In this document: piece after piece, positions 36,813 to 44,549 of the stretch | Layout: each line of letters begins with the position of its first letter | Numbering within the stretch: position 1 is the stretch's first letter | Position numbers and translations under genes: made by a program | Source: Streptomyces venezuelae | GTDB taxonomy: Bacteria; Actinomycetota; Actinomycetes; Streptomycetales; Streptomycetaceae | Length of the DNA: 64,000 nucleotides | Assembly: GCF_008642295.1 (NCBI RefSeq) | Contig: NZ_CP029190.1 | Coordinates: forward strand, 7,461,323-7,525,322 | Reading direction: 5' to 3' | The notes under the pieces: model-generated | Seen by the model: only the letters and a program-made list of their open reading frames with translations | What the model was told of the DNA's origin: nothing | Databases searched by the model: none

Positions 36813-37840
36813 ACCCGATGACGCTCGTCCCGTTCACGTCCGACGACACCGCCCGCCTCACCGAAGCCCTCGACCAAACCGTCACCGACGGCGCCACCCC
36901 CGGCGGCGTCATCGCCCTCGGCACCCTCGGCGAGCCTCCGCGCTTCCTGAAGGCCGGCCGGATCGCCGACGAGCTCGGCGACACCGCCCCGGGCCCGGAC
37001 ACCGTCTACGACATCGCGTCCCTCACGAAGGTCGTCGCCACCTGGCCGCTCGTCTGCCAGGCCTTCGACGCCGAAGTCCTCGCCCGGACCGCCCCGGTCC
37101 GGGACTTCCTGCCCGCGATCGACGGCCCCGCGCCCAGCGGCGAGGCAACCATCGAGCAGCTCCTCACCCACACCGCCGGGCTCAAGGCCTCCACCCGCCT
37201 GGACCACTACCGCGGCACCCAGACGCCCCTGCACGAACTCCTGTGCCGCGAACCCCTTGAAGGCGAGCCCGGCACTCACCGGTACATCAACCGCGGCTAC
37301 ATCCTCCTGGGCCTGGCCCTCGCCCACGTCCACGGCCGTACGCTCGACGAACTCGGCCGAGCCCTGTGGGACGACCTCGGCATGACCAGCACCACGTACG
37401 GGCCTGTCGCCCGCGGTCCGCAGGTTGCCCCCACCGAGCGCCGCATCCCCGGAGCCCCCCGGATCTGGGGCACCGCGCACGACGACAACGCCGCCCTCCT
37501 CGGAGGCGTCGCCGGCCACGCGGGGACTTTCTCCACCGCCCGCGACCTCGCCCGCTACGCCGAGTACCTCATCGACCCCGCCAGCCGCCTCCACGGCTGG
37601 CTCCGCGCCTCCTCGCTCCCGTTCGCCCCGATCGAGCCCGGCCTCGACCGAGGCCTGTCCTGGATCGTCGCCCCCGGCGGCGTCGACTACCACCACGGAT
37701 TCACCGGCACCAGCCTCTACCTCGCTCGCGGTACCGGCCGCTACCTCGCCGTCTGCACCAACGCGGTGTACTACGGCGAAGCCCGCAAGAAGATCGCCCC
37801 GCTGCGTGCCCTCGCCCTCAAGACCATCACCGCCACCTGA
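36809..37840 (+). CDS. Serine hydrolase of the beta-lactamase/penicillin-binding protein fold
   Basis: 343 residues. The ATG at 36809 overlaps the MurA-like stop as ATGA. The nucleophile motif SxxK is SLTK at 71-74 (DIASLTKVVAT), YxN is YIN at about 159-161, and the third motif is HGFTGTS near 298 (HxG in place of KTG). No signal peptide or membrane helix is present, so it acts in the cytoplasm, unlike true PBPs. The family includes esterases, amidases and transpeptidases. Its place between MurA- and MurB-like genes suggests it acts on a muramyl or enolpyruvyl intermediate, but this is inference. Confidence 0.8.
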   Translation: MNPMTLVPFTSDDTARLTEALDQTVTDGATPGGVIALGTLGEPPRFLKAGRIADELGDTAPGPDTVYDIASLTKVVATWPLVCQAFDAEVLARTAPVRDFLPAIDGPAPSGEATIEQLLTHTAGLKASTRLDHYRGTQTPLHELLCREPLEGEPGTHRYINRGYILLGLALAHVHGRTLDELGRALWDDLGMTSTTYGPVARGPQVAPTERRIPGAPRIWGTAHDDNAALLGGVAGHAGTFSTARDLARYAEYLIDPASRLHGWLRASSLPFAPIEPGLDRGLSWIVAPGGVDYHHGFTGTSLYLARGTGRYLAVCTNAVYYGEARKKIAPLRALALKTITAT

Positions 37841-37857
37841 CACCAGGGAGGCCCGCC

Positions 37858-38880
37858 ATGGGACAGCACCAGCTGTCCGACCACACCACGCTGCGCCTGG
37901 GCGGCCCCGCGCCGCTCTGGCTCAGCCACACCCACGACGCCGACTGGCGCGACCTCGCCCGCGCCGCCGGCGCACATGCCGAGTTGCCGTTCACACTCGG
38001 CGGCGGCAGCAACACCCTCGCCCCCGACCAGGGCACCACCCGGCCGGTCATCCACATGGCCACCCGCGGCATCCGCACCCGGCACCTGGTCGACGGTCAG
38101 GTCGCGGTCACCGTCGCCGCCGGGCACCCGCTCACCGACCTCGTCGCCCACACCGTCGCCGAAGGCCTCTCCGGCATCGAGTACCTCGGCGGCATCCCCG
38201 GCACCGCGGGCGCCGCACCGGTCCAGAACGCCGGAGCGTACGGCCAGGAGATCGGGGACACCCTCACGGCTGTCATCGCCCACGACTGGACCACGGGCCG
38301 CACCGCCCGTGTCCCCGTCGCCGAGTGCCGACTCGACTACCGGACCAGCGTGTTCAAGCAGGAGCTCGGACGGTGGACGATCCTCTCCCTGACCCTCCAC
38401 CTGACCCGCTCCACCGTGGCGGCCCCCGTTACCTACCAGCACCTCGCCACAGCGCTCTGGGCCCCACTGGGCAGTAGGCCGCCGCTGGCCGAAGCTGCGG
38501 CCGCTGTCCTCCACGACCGCGCCGAGCGGGGGCTGCTCCTCCCAGAAACCGGCCACGATGCTCGCCAGGCCGGCTCCTGCTTCCTCAACCCCATCGTCAC
38601 CGACGACCAAGCCGTGGCGCTGCGCAGCCAGGGTGCACCGGTCTACCGCACGCCCGCGCACAGGTGGCGGGCCAGCGCGGGATGGCTGCTGGAGGCATGC
38701 GGCTACCGGCCCGGCGCCGAGGTCACGCGAGGCGTCCGCTGCTCGACGCGGCGCACCCTCACCCTCACTGCCCAGGCCGAAGCCACTGCGCACGACTTCC
38801 GCACAGCCTTGGAGGCGATGGCTGCGAACGTACGCACGGTCGCAGGTGTGGACCTCCACCCGGAGCCCGTCTTCGTGTGA
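37858..38880 (+). CDS. murB-like: MurB-like UDP-N-acetylenolpyruvoylglucosamine reductase
   Basis: 340 residues from the ATG at 37858, with AGGGAGG upstream. The FAD-binding domain shows PFTLGGGSNTLAPDQG and GIEYLGGIPGTAGAAPVQNA followed by GAYGQEIGD. The C-terminal domain carries AGSCFLNPIV, where the Ser is the proton donor of MurB. The reductase would convert the enolpyruvyl product of the MurA-like enzyme to the lactyl ether (UDP-MurNAc or an analogue) using NADPH. It is the last gene of the cassette. The next gene is convergent. Confidence 0.85.
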   Translation: MGQHQLSDHTTLRLGGPAPLWLSHTHDADWRDLARAAGAHAELPFTLGGGSNTLAPDQGTTRPVIHMATRGIRTRHLVDGQVAVTVAAGHPLTDLVAHTVAEGLSGIEYLGGIPGTAGAAPVQNAGAYGQEIGDTLTAVIAHDWTTGRTARVPVAECRLDYRTSVFKQELGRWTILSLTLHLTRSTVAAPVTYQHLATALWAPLGSRPPLAEAAAAVLHDRAERGLLLPETGHDARQAGSCFLNPIVTDDQAVALRSQGAPVYRTPAHRWRASAGWLLEACGYRPGAEVTRGVRCSTRRTLTLTAQAEATAHDFRTALEAMAANVRTVAGVDLHPEPVFV

Positions 38881-38889
38881 TCGGACGTC

Positions 38890-39660
38890 TTACTCGGGGA
38901 TGAAGTCCAGGCACTTGGCGGCTTCGAGCGAACCGAGAATCGTCCGTTTGGGCCCTTCTCCCCAGGGCCCGTAGTTGTGGATCTGGACGTCCGCGTGCCG
39001 TACAACAGCAGCCAAGGCATCCAGCACTCCAACGACGCGTTTCACCCCGAGGTGGACGCGACCCCCTACGTAGGCCTGCTGGTGGAGGTCGGCGTTCGCC
39101 TCGGCCTCGGCATCCCGGAACTTGTCGAGTGCCTCTTGGTCGCGCAGCTCGCCATTCTGGTGGGTCAGGAGATGCCGCAGGTCCCTGGCCCACTCAACGT
39201 CGGGCGTCGTGACGGTGCTTCCGAGAACGCCGTGAGCCGTGACCAGGGTCTTCCACCCCGGCGAAGTGAAACCCTTCGGCGTTCGCAGCCGGAGGCGATG
39301 GGAGCCCTTGCCGTCGATCTCGACTCGCCAGACCTCGACGACTTCCTGAAGGCCCTTTTCGAGATACACCTCGAACGCCGTCACAGCATTCTTCAGCGCA
39401 GAGGACTCCACCATCCACTGATGGGAGTAGGGCCACAGCCCGCCTACGGCGTCGTCGAACATGTCGACGTGCTCGTCGCCGTAGTGGATCTCAGGGTCAA
39501 ACACTCGGCTGAAAGACTCTTCGGTCTGCTTCCACTGGCGTTCGTAGCCTTCCTCCGACCATTGGGCGGTCAGCTTGAGGAACGCGCGGTTCTCCTCATC
39601 GTTCTTGTGCCAGTCGCTGAAGGCCCGGCTGACCGTGCCGTGAGCTTCGTTCCACGTCAT
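38890..39660 (-). CDS. HEPN-like domain protein of unknown function
   Basis: 256 residues from the ATG at 39660 (MTWNEAHGTVSRAFSDWHKN). The N-terminal half is helical (SSALKNAVTAFEVYLEKGLQ). Near residue 175-185 is RDLRHLLTHQNGELRDQEAL, which holds an R-x4-H motif (R-HLLT-H) in a helix flanked by charged residues, as in HEPN ribonucleases. If the motif is real, this could be a toxin or an abortive-infection RNase. No antitoxin is obvious; the small gene 174 bases upstream (39835-40122) is a candidate partner. It is convergent to the MurB-like gene. Confidence 0.55.
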   Translation of the reverse strand: MTWNEAHGTVSRAFSDWHKNDEENRAFLKLTAQWSEEGYERQWKQTEESFSRVFDPEIHYGDEHVDMFDDAVGGLWPYSHQWMVESSALKNAVTAFEVYLEKGLQEVVEVWRVEIDGKGSHRLRLRTPKGFTSPGWKTLVTAHGVLGSTVTTPDVEWARDLRHLLTHQNGELRDQEALDKFRDAEAEANADLHQQAYVGGRVHLGVKRVVGVLDALAAVVRHADVQIHNYGPWGEGPKRTILGSLEAAKCLDFIPE

Positions 39661-39834
39661 AGGGGGAGCGTAGGAGCAGCAGCCAGGCCGGCATACGGAG
39701 TTTTCGGCGCCGAGCTCGCGGCCGCAATCTGCCATCCCCACACGCCCGGCGGAGGAAGGGGCTGGGGGCGCGGGGAAGTGGTGGGCGTACGGTCGGCTTC
39801 GATCTGGACGTCGACGAGGCTCCAAATCGCCTAA

Positions 39835-40122
39835 CTACCCGATGGGGACAATTCCGCCCTGGACCAGGGATGGGCACTCAGGGCATTCCTCAGGGTGTCC
39901 GGCAGCGCGGCACAACGAGTCGGCGCGGGCGTTCTCGACACCCTCTGTGCTCCACGACAGAGCCTGCGCGATCTGTTCGACGTCGACGGGGCTGTAGCCG
40001 TACGGAAGCGCGGCAGCGATCGAGTCAGATAGCGCAGCGTGCGCGTCCTGCCAAGCCTGGAGGAGCTGCATCATGGCGGCGCGGTCCGTACGGATGCGTT
40101 GCATTGCGGTTGCGGAAATCAC
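39835..40122 (-). CDS. Small hypothetical protein
   Basis: 95 residues starting MISATAMQRIRTDRAAMMQL. It has a helical N-terminal half (LLQAWQDAHAALSDSIAAAL) and a C-terminal part with three cysteines (SLCRAAGHPEECPECPSLVQ) that may bind metal. PVDVEQIAQALSWSTEGVEN is HTH-like. It could be a small DNA-binding protein. Its neighbour on the same strand is the HEPN-like gene. Confidence 0.5.
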   Translation of the reverse strand: MISATAMQRIRTDRAAMMQLLQAWQDAHAALSDSIAAALPYGYSPVDVEQIAQALSWSTEGVENARADSLCRAAGHPEECPECPSLVQGGIVPIG

Positions 40123-40194
40123 GCGATCAGCCTGCCAGCCCTGGGCGGGAGGCCGGTGGAACGGCAGGCATGGAGATGGGTGTCGCTGGGGTGA

Positions 40195-40731
40195 TCACCG
40201 GTACGTGCTGTGGCAGAGCTGCGTGATCGCCGGGTTCGTGACACCTTGCGAGGCCCGGCACAGATCTGCCATGTCCACCCGGCCCGGAGCCGGGGCAGGA
40301 GCGGTCCGCAGGCGCGGCGGAGCCGGTGGGCGGGCGGTGTGGGCCTTGCGGGTCTTCGGCTTCGGCACGGGGGCAGCGGTGCGGGGCCGTTTGGACTTCG
40401 CCGGCGCCCACCGCTTCCTCTGCGTCTGCTCCCCGGCGGATCGTCGTTCCTCCGTCTTGGGTGCCGTACGCCGTTCCTCCCGCGGGCGAGCGGCCGGCTG
40501 CTCCTGGTGCGGCACCGCAGCGACCTGGGTCGGGGCGGGTGCTGTGGCTGGGCTCGGGAGCGTGCTCAGCGGCAAGGGGACTTCGACGGTCCGAGAACCG
40601 CCGGGCGGGTCGGACGCGGGCACCGGGCCCGTGCTCACGGCAGGCGGTTTGTCGTCGGCCGGAATCACCGAGACGCACCCGGACGTCGTCAGCAGGGCAA
40701 TTAGCAGCAGGGGCAGGGTCCGGCGGTGCAT
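40195..40731 (-). CDS. Lipoprotein with proline-rich disordered body
   Basis: 178 residues from the ATG at 40731. The signal MHRRTLPLLLIALLTTSGCV contains a lipobox (LTTSGC), so it should be lipidated at Cys19 and exported. The body is rich in Pro, Arg and Lys (RKRWAPAKSKRPRTAAPVPK). The last 30 residues form a compact tail with two cysteines (RVDMADLCRASQGVTNPAIT). No enzymatic motif. The layout suggests a cell-envelope protein of actinobacterial plasmids; function unknown. Confidence 0.6.
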   Translation of the reverse strand: MHRRTLPLLLIALLTTSGCVSVIPADDKPPAVSTGPVPASDPPGGSRTVEVPLPLSTLPSPATAPAPTQVAAVPHQEQPAARPREERRTAPKTEERRSAGEQTQRKRWAPAKSKRPRTAAPVPKPKTRKAHTARPPAPPRLRTAPAPAPGRVDMADLCRASQGVTNPAITQLCHSTYR

Positions 40732-40839
40732 CCGAACACTGTGGCGCAGACGGCATCCCCGTCCCTCACAGGCACGCCCGACTCCCCGTACTGGAGGGGA
40801 GGGGATCAGCCGATTCGGCTGTGCACCGGGACGCGGGCA

Positions 40840-41436
40840 ATGAGAATCAGCCACATGCTTGACTGGATCCCTGCGTGGGGGAGCACCGCGCTCATCGCGA
40901 TGGCGACGACCATCGTCACCGGCCGCTACATCTCGCCGCTCCTGGAGGTCCGTAACCGGCGCTTCCAGACGAAGATGCAGGCCCAGGAGAAGATCACCGC
41001 AGCCGCGCTCTCGGTGCTGTCGGCCACGCAGAAGCTTCAGACGGTCCAGATGCCCGACGGTGTCACCGACACCCTTCGGACTGCGCTCACCGAAGAACGG
41101 GCCCGGTGGAGGAAGCAACTGGACGAGGCCACGAGTCACCTGGCCGACCACGCGCAGGAGTTCGTCTTCACCTTCCGCGGCCCCAACTCGATCCGCGGCA
41201 TGCGCTACTGCGGGACGGTCCGGATGGTGTGGATCTCCGACCGTACCGACGAGGCCAAGCTCCGGCACCTGCTGGAGCTCACCGCGCACTTCCACACGCT
41301 CTTCCTCGGCAGCCGGTGGCGTCTGCTGGCACTGGGCCGCGCGATGCGGGAGCTGGACCGGCGCTTCGAGGAACTGGAGGAGGAAGGCCGGCCGCCGTTG
41401 CCGGAGAGCCGGCCGGCCCCGGCCGTGGAGGCCTGA
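40840..41436 (+). CDS. Membrane-anchored protein of unknown function
   Basis: 198 residues from the ATG at 40840. Residues 8-30 (WIPAWGSTALIAMATTIVTG) form one membrane helix. A long amphipathic helical region follows (KMQAQEKITAAALSVLSATQ ... EERARWRKQLDEATSHLADH), then a second domain (GMRYCGTVRMVWISDRTDEA). A coiled-coil dimer on the cytoplasmic side is likely. It is followed by a large perfect hairpin. No family is recognised. Confidence 0.55.
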   Translation: MRISHMLDWIPAWGSTALIAMATTIVTGRYISPLLEVRNRRFQTKMQAQEKITAAALSVLSATQKLQTVQMPDGVTDTLRTALTEERARWRKQLDEATSHLADHAQEFVFTFRGPNSIRGMRYCGTVRMVWISDRTDEAKLRHLLELTAHFHTLFLGSRWRLLALGRAMRELDRRFEELEEEGRPPLPESRPAPAVEA

Positions 41437-41446
41437 CGGAGGTCCT

Positions 41447-41506
41447 CACCGCAGAAGGGGTGTGGGCACCGTCGTGGTCGACGATGCCCACACCCCTTCT
41501 GCGGTG
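41447..41506. terminator. Large perfect hairpin (22-bp stem)
   Basis: CACCGCAGAAGGGGTGTGGG and two further bases pair perfectly with TGCCCACACCCCTTCTGCGG and two further bases, with a 16-base loop. It starts 11 bases after the stop of the plus-strand gene and ends just before the insertion-sequence end. It probably acts as a bidirectional terminator between that gene and the minus-strand transposase. Confidence 0.65.
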
Positions 41507-41511
41507 CCCGG

Positions 41512-43135
41512 TCAGCTTGTCATTTATCCAGTACGGCGGGGTTTCGTGCCGACCTTGTGGTGGGCCGGCCGGCTGTATGCCTCGCCGGTCGTAAGGACTC
41601 TTCCCACGTCGTGACGGGTGGCCGGGCGACGGTTCTTCGAACCCGGTGGTCGACCAGGGCCGGGACGGGAGGGTTTGGGTGCACCGGCGGGTGAGCCGGC
41701 CTTCGTGCACAGGTTCCTGAACCCTCTGCGGACACGGGCAGGGGTCAGCTTGTTCGGCTCGGCCGGCTTCTCCCAGGGCCTGCGGAGGTCGGTGGCCAGC
41801 GGGCGCGCGAGCCGGAGCTGGGCATAGGCCGCGATCACCAGCCACGTCCACCGGTCCGCCGCCTCTGAGCTGCGGAGTCGGGGCTTGGTCCAGCCGAGCG
41901 TCTGCTTGAACAGGCGGAATGTGTGCTCGATGTCGAAGCGGCGGAGGAAGGACTGCCAGCAGCGGTCGACATCCGCGATGGTGGCGCCGGTGCCCGACCA
42001 CCACAGCCATACCGGCTTGTTGACCCCACCACTGGGCAGCTTCTCCACGACCAGACGGATCACGGTGCCCTCGATGATGGGCAGCGGCCCGTCGTGGTCG
42101 AGCCACGCGGCCCGGCGGGTCAGCCGCGGGTGGAGCCGGTCCCACGCCTGCGCGGTCGCCTTCCCGTAGAGCCGGGTGTCCGTGACCGTCACGGCCTGCT
42201 CGGTGCCCCATGTGGTGGGGTCGCCGAAGACGAACTCGCCGCCGTGCTTCGGCGGCCGACCGCCTTGGGGATAGGACAAGGCGTACTCCTTGAGCGAGGG
42301 CGTCGGCCGGCGCATCACCCGGTCCGACCGCAGCCGGCCGAGGACCTCGACGGGCAGGGCGCCCAGCAGGTGGGCGATGCGCGGGGCGTCGTATCCGGCG
42401 TCCAGCACGACCAGGACCGGCGGGTCACCCGGCCGCCACTGGCCGGCGGCCATCAGCCGCTCGACGACCTCACGGATCTGCACCGTGGTCACCGCGGCGA
42501 CGTCGGCGCCGGGCTGAAGGCGGACCGCGTCCAGCACCGCCGTCCAGGACGTGCGGCCGGTCTCCAGCGCGGCCACCACCGAGTACGGCCAGCCCGGCAC
42601 CATCTGGTGTTTGCCCTCGCCCCGGCCGAACGTGTGGCAGAAGGACCGGTCAGCACAGGTGTTGGCGTCCGGTCGCAGCCACGGTGAGACATCCACCGCC
42701 AGCACGAGCCGACCGTCCGCCGCTCTCGGCAACGGCACGCCGGCCAGGGCCCGGCGCAGCCGGGCTATGTCGATCCTGCCCTGGTTGAGTCCGCCGTACA
42801 AAGCTCCGTGCCCACGACGGTGTTCGGGCGCGAGCGCGAGATCGACCAGTGTCCGCACCGGCCCGTCCGTGCACAGCAACGCGTCACACAACTCGAACAA
42901 CGCGTCGCCCCGCGCGGTCAGGCACGCGTACAACTCCGACCGGAAGCGTGACACTTCCGCGAACGCATCCCGCAGGACACCCTGATATACCAGACTCACG
43001 ACACGGCCTTCGCGCTGATCCACTCTGTGACGGAGCACAGGATCAGACGAAGGCCGCCTCCGCGTCCGCTGAACTGCGAAAACGCTGATCAAGTTCGAGT
43101 CTCGTTCGACGCCGGACGTTAAACGGCAAGCTCAG
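41512..43135 (-). mobile_element. Complete insertion sequence with a 492-residue DDE transposase
   Basis: Near-matching ends enclose the transposase: TCAGCTTGTCATTTATCC at about 41512 and, read inward from the other side, TGAGCTTGCCGTTTAACG at about 43135. Twelve of 18 positions agree. I could not identify a target duplication with confidence. The transposase frame is intact, so the element may be active. Confidence 0.6.
41524..42999 (-). CDS. IS4/IS701-like DDE transposase
   Basis: 491 residues from the GTG at 42999 (MSLVYQGVLRDAFAEVSRFR). The first catalytic Asp is in LVLAVDVSPWLRPDANTCAD. RSFCHTFGRGEGKHQMVPGW follows, the second Asp is in PVLVVLDAGYDAPRIAHLLG, and the final Glu lies in RRFDIEHTFRLFKQTLGWTK with the Y-(2)-R-(3)-E-(6)-K type block. 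The C terminus is basic (GRPPGSKNRRPATRHDVGRV). The gene is whole. It occupies nearly the entire element. Confidence 0.85.
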   Translation of the reverse strand: MSLVYQGVLRDAFAEVSRFRSELYACLTARGDALFELCDALLCTDGPVRTLVDLALAPEHRRGHGALYGGLNQGRIDIARLRRALAGVPLPRAADGRLVLAVDVSPWLRPDANTCADRSFCHTFGRGEGKHQMVPGWPYSVVAALETGRTSWTAVLDAVRLQPGADVAAVTTVQIREVVERLMAAGQWRPGDPPVLVVLDAGYDAPRIAHLLGALPVEVLGRLRSDRVMRRPTPSLKEYALSYPQGGRPPKHGGEFVFGDPTTWGTEQAVTVTDTRLYGKATAQAWDRLHPRLTRRAAWLDHDGPLPIIEGTVIRLVVEKLPSGGVNKPVWLWWSGTGATIADVDRCWQSFLRRFDIEHTFRLFKQTLGWTKPRLRSSEAADRWTWLVIAAYAQLRLARPLATDLRRPWEKPAEPNKLTPARVRRGFRNLCTKAGSPAGAPKPSRPGPGRPPGSKNRRPATRHDVGRVLTTGEAYSRPAHHKVGTKPRRTG

Positions 43136-43557
43136 GGGTGGCTTCTGGCGGCGTGGTGTGTTGTCCCGCCGTGCTCGCCGGTGGCAGGGTCGGGCGCGGT
43201 GACGGTCATCGTCACCTTGTACTCGAAGGTGCCTTCGCGGGGACCGTCCGTGCGGGCCCAGGCGAGGGCGTGGATCTCCAAGCTGGGTGCCTGGCGGGCG
43301 ACCGCGGCGGCGGCCTGGAGGGCGTCGGCGGGGCTGTCGCCGGTGCAGACGATGGCGCCGAAGGCGGACACCTCGACGTCGCTGGAGCCGTCACCGCCGT
43401 CGGTGAAGGCGAGCCCGCCGACGACGGTGGTGGCCTGGTGGAGGGTTCGCACGAGATCCCGCCCGAAGGACGGCCCGGCCAGGACCTGAGGCTGGAGCGC
43501 CGTCTCGGTCGAGGCGCGCGGCGGTGCGGGAAGGGCGGTGTGCTGGGCGTCGGTCAT
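43132..43557 (-). CDS. Hypothetical protein
   Basis: 141 residues from the ATG at 43557 (MTDAQHTALPAPPRASTETA). The core TTVVGGLAFTDGGDGSSDVE and VSAFGAIVCTGDSPADALQA looks like a beta/alpha domain. The C terminus is disordered and reads into the insertion-sequence end, so the natural terminus may have been lost. It is the last of three minus-strand genes that diverge from the XRE-TPR gene at 44550. Function unknown. Confidence 0.5.
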   Translation of the reverse strand: MTDAQHTALPAPPRASTETALQPQVLAGPSFGRDLVRTLHQATTVVGGLAFTDGGDGSSDVEVSAFGAIVCTGDSPADALQAAAAVARQAPSLEIHALAWARTDGPREGTFEYKVTMTVTAPDPATGEHGGTTHHAARSHP

Positions 43558-43631
43558 GCCGGACCTCCAGGTGGGATGGGGTGGTATGGGAGTGCCAAGT
43601 CGCCGCACTGCCGCGGCTGCCGGGCCCGGTC

Positions 43632-43889
43632 TCAGTCGTGGCGATCGACGGGCAGCCGCCAGCCGGCGGGCACACGGTGCCGGACGCCGTCGGTGAAGTG
43701 CAGGGTGATGTACGGGCTCGCGGGGGGACCGAAGAGGGCGACCGTGCGCTCCACGACGTGGACCTGGTCGTCGACGGCGACGACGTCGCCCGCGACGAGG
43801 GTGCAGGCGGCTCGTGAAGCCCGCCCTCTCAGGGCCGGTGTCAGCCCTGATTCACGCGCGTCGCTGGCGGTGTACGGGCTGCTCGTCAT
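43632..43889 (-). CDS. Small hypothetical protein
   Basis: 85 residues from the ATG at 43889, overlapping the upstream stop by four bases (ATGA). The sequence LVAGDVVAVDDQVHVVERTV and ASPYITLHFTDGVRHRVPAG alternates strands and looks like a small beta-barrel, perhaps nucleic-acid- or ligand-binding. Translational coupling to the upstream gene implies joint function. Confidence 0.55.
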   Translation of the reverse strand: MTSSPYTASDARESGLTPALRGRASRAACTLVAGDVVAVDDQVHVVERTVALFGPPASPYITLHFTDGVRHRVPAGWRLPVDRHD

Positions 43890-44344
43890 GAGGCTGCCCT
43901 CCTGGGTCGGGAGGGAGCAGCGCCCCGCTGGAGAACGTCGGCGAGCTCGGCGGCCTGTACGAGGGGAGGCGGGTCTTCGCGCGGCGGGCTGACCCAGTGG
44001 GCCGCCGGACTCCCGTGAGGCCCCCACGGGACGACGAGTTCGGCACCCGTGGAGAGCACCCGTACGCCCGGCACGCCTGCGGCGAGGTGTCCGGTGCCGG
44101 GCGGGACCATCACGTACAGGACGTCCTGGACGTGGTCGGCGAGGACCGGGTACCCGCGGCGCGGACTGATCCGCAGGACGGCGAGCGCGTCCACACCGCG
44201 GCCGAGCGGGCTGATCGCGACCGCGTCCCAGGCCCGCCCGCACGGCACCCAGCCGGAACCGCACGAGGCCGTACGCCATCGCGCCACGCGCTGATCGGTC
44301 ACAGCCGCCTGCGTGTGCCAGGTGGGGCTGGAGCGTCTCGCCAT
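43886..44344 (-). CDS. Hypothetical protein of actinobacterial accessory elements
   Basis: 152 residues from the ATG at 44344 (MARRSSPTWHTQAAVTDQRV). The sequence WDAVAISPLGRGVDALAVLR, LADHVQDVLYVMVPPGTGHL and LVVPWGPHGSPAAHWVSPPR resembles the small proteins related to the N-terminal part of plasmid primase-polymerases, but catalytic residues cannot be confirmed. It is the first gene of the minus-strand trio. It diverges from the XRE-TPR gene across 205 bases. Confidence 0.55.
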   Translation of the reverse strand: MARRSSPTWHTQAAVTDQRVARWRTASCGSGWVPCGRAWDAVAISPLGRGVDALAVLRISPRRGYPVLADHVQDVLYVMVPPGTGHLAAGVPGVRVLSTGAELVVPWGPHGSPAAHWVSPPREDPPPLVQAAELADVLQRGAAPSRPRRAAS

Positions 44345-44549
44345 TTCCGCCTCCGGGGTCCGTCCCTGCGCCTCCACCCCACGACAGCAGCGCACGGATA
44401 CCGCCTGCGAGACGCGAGCGATGAAAGAGCGATGCAACTCCGCATTCACACGGTGAAGAAACGGCAAGCAGCGGGCATGAACGACGTGGGAGCGGTACGG
44501 TCGCAGCCCTCCCACCCCGCCCCTGCGGACGCCCCTTTCGGAGCCTGGC

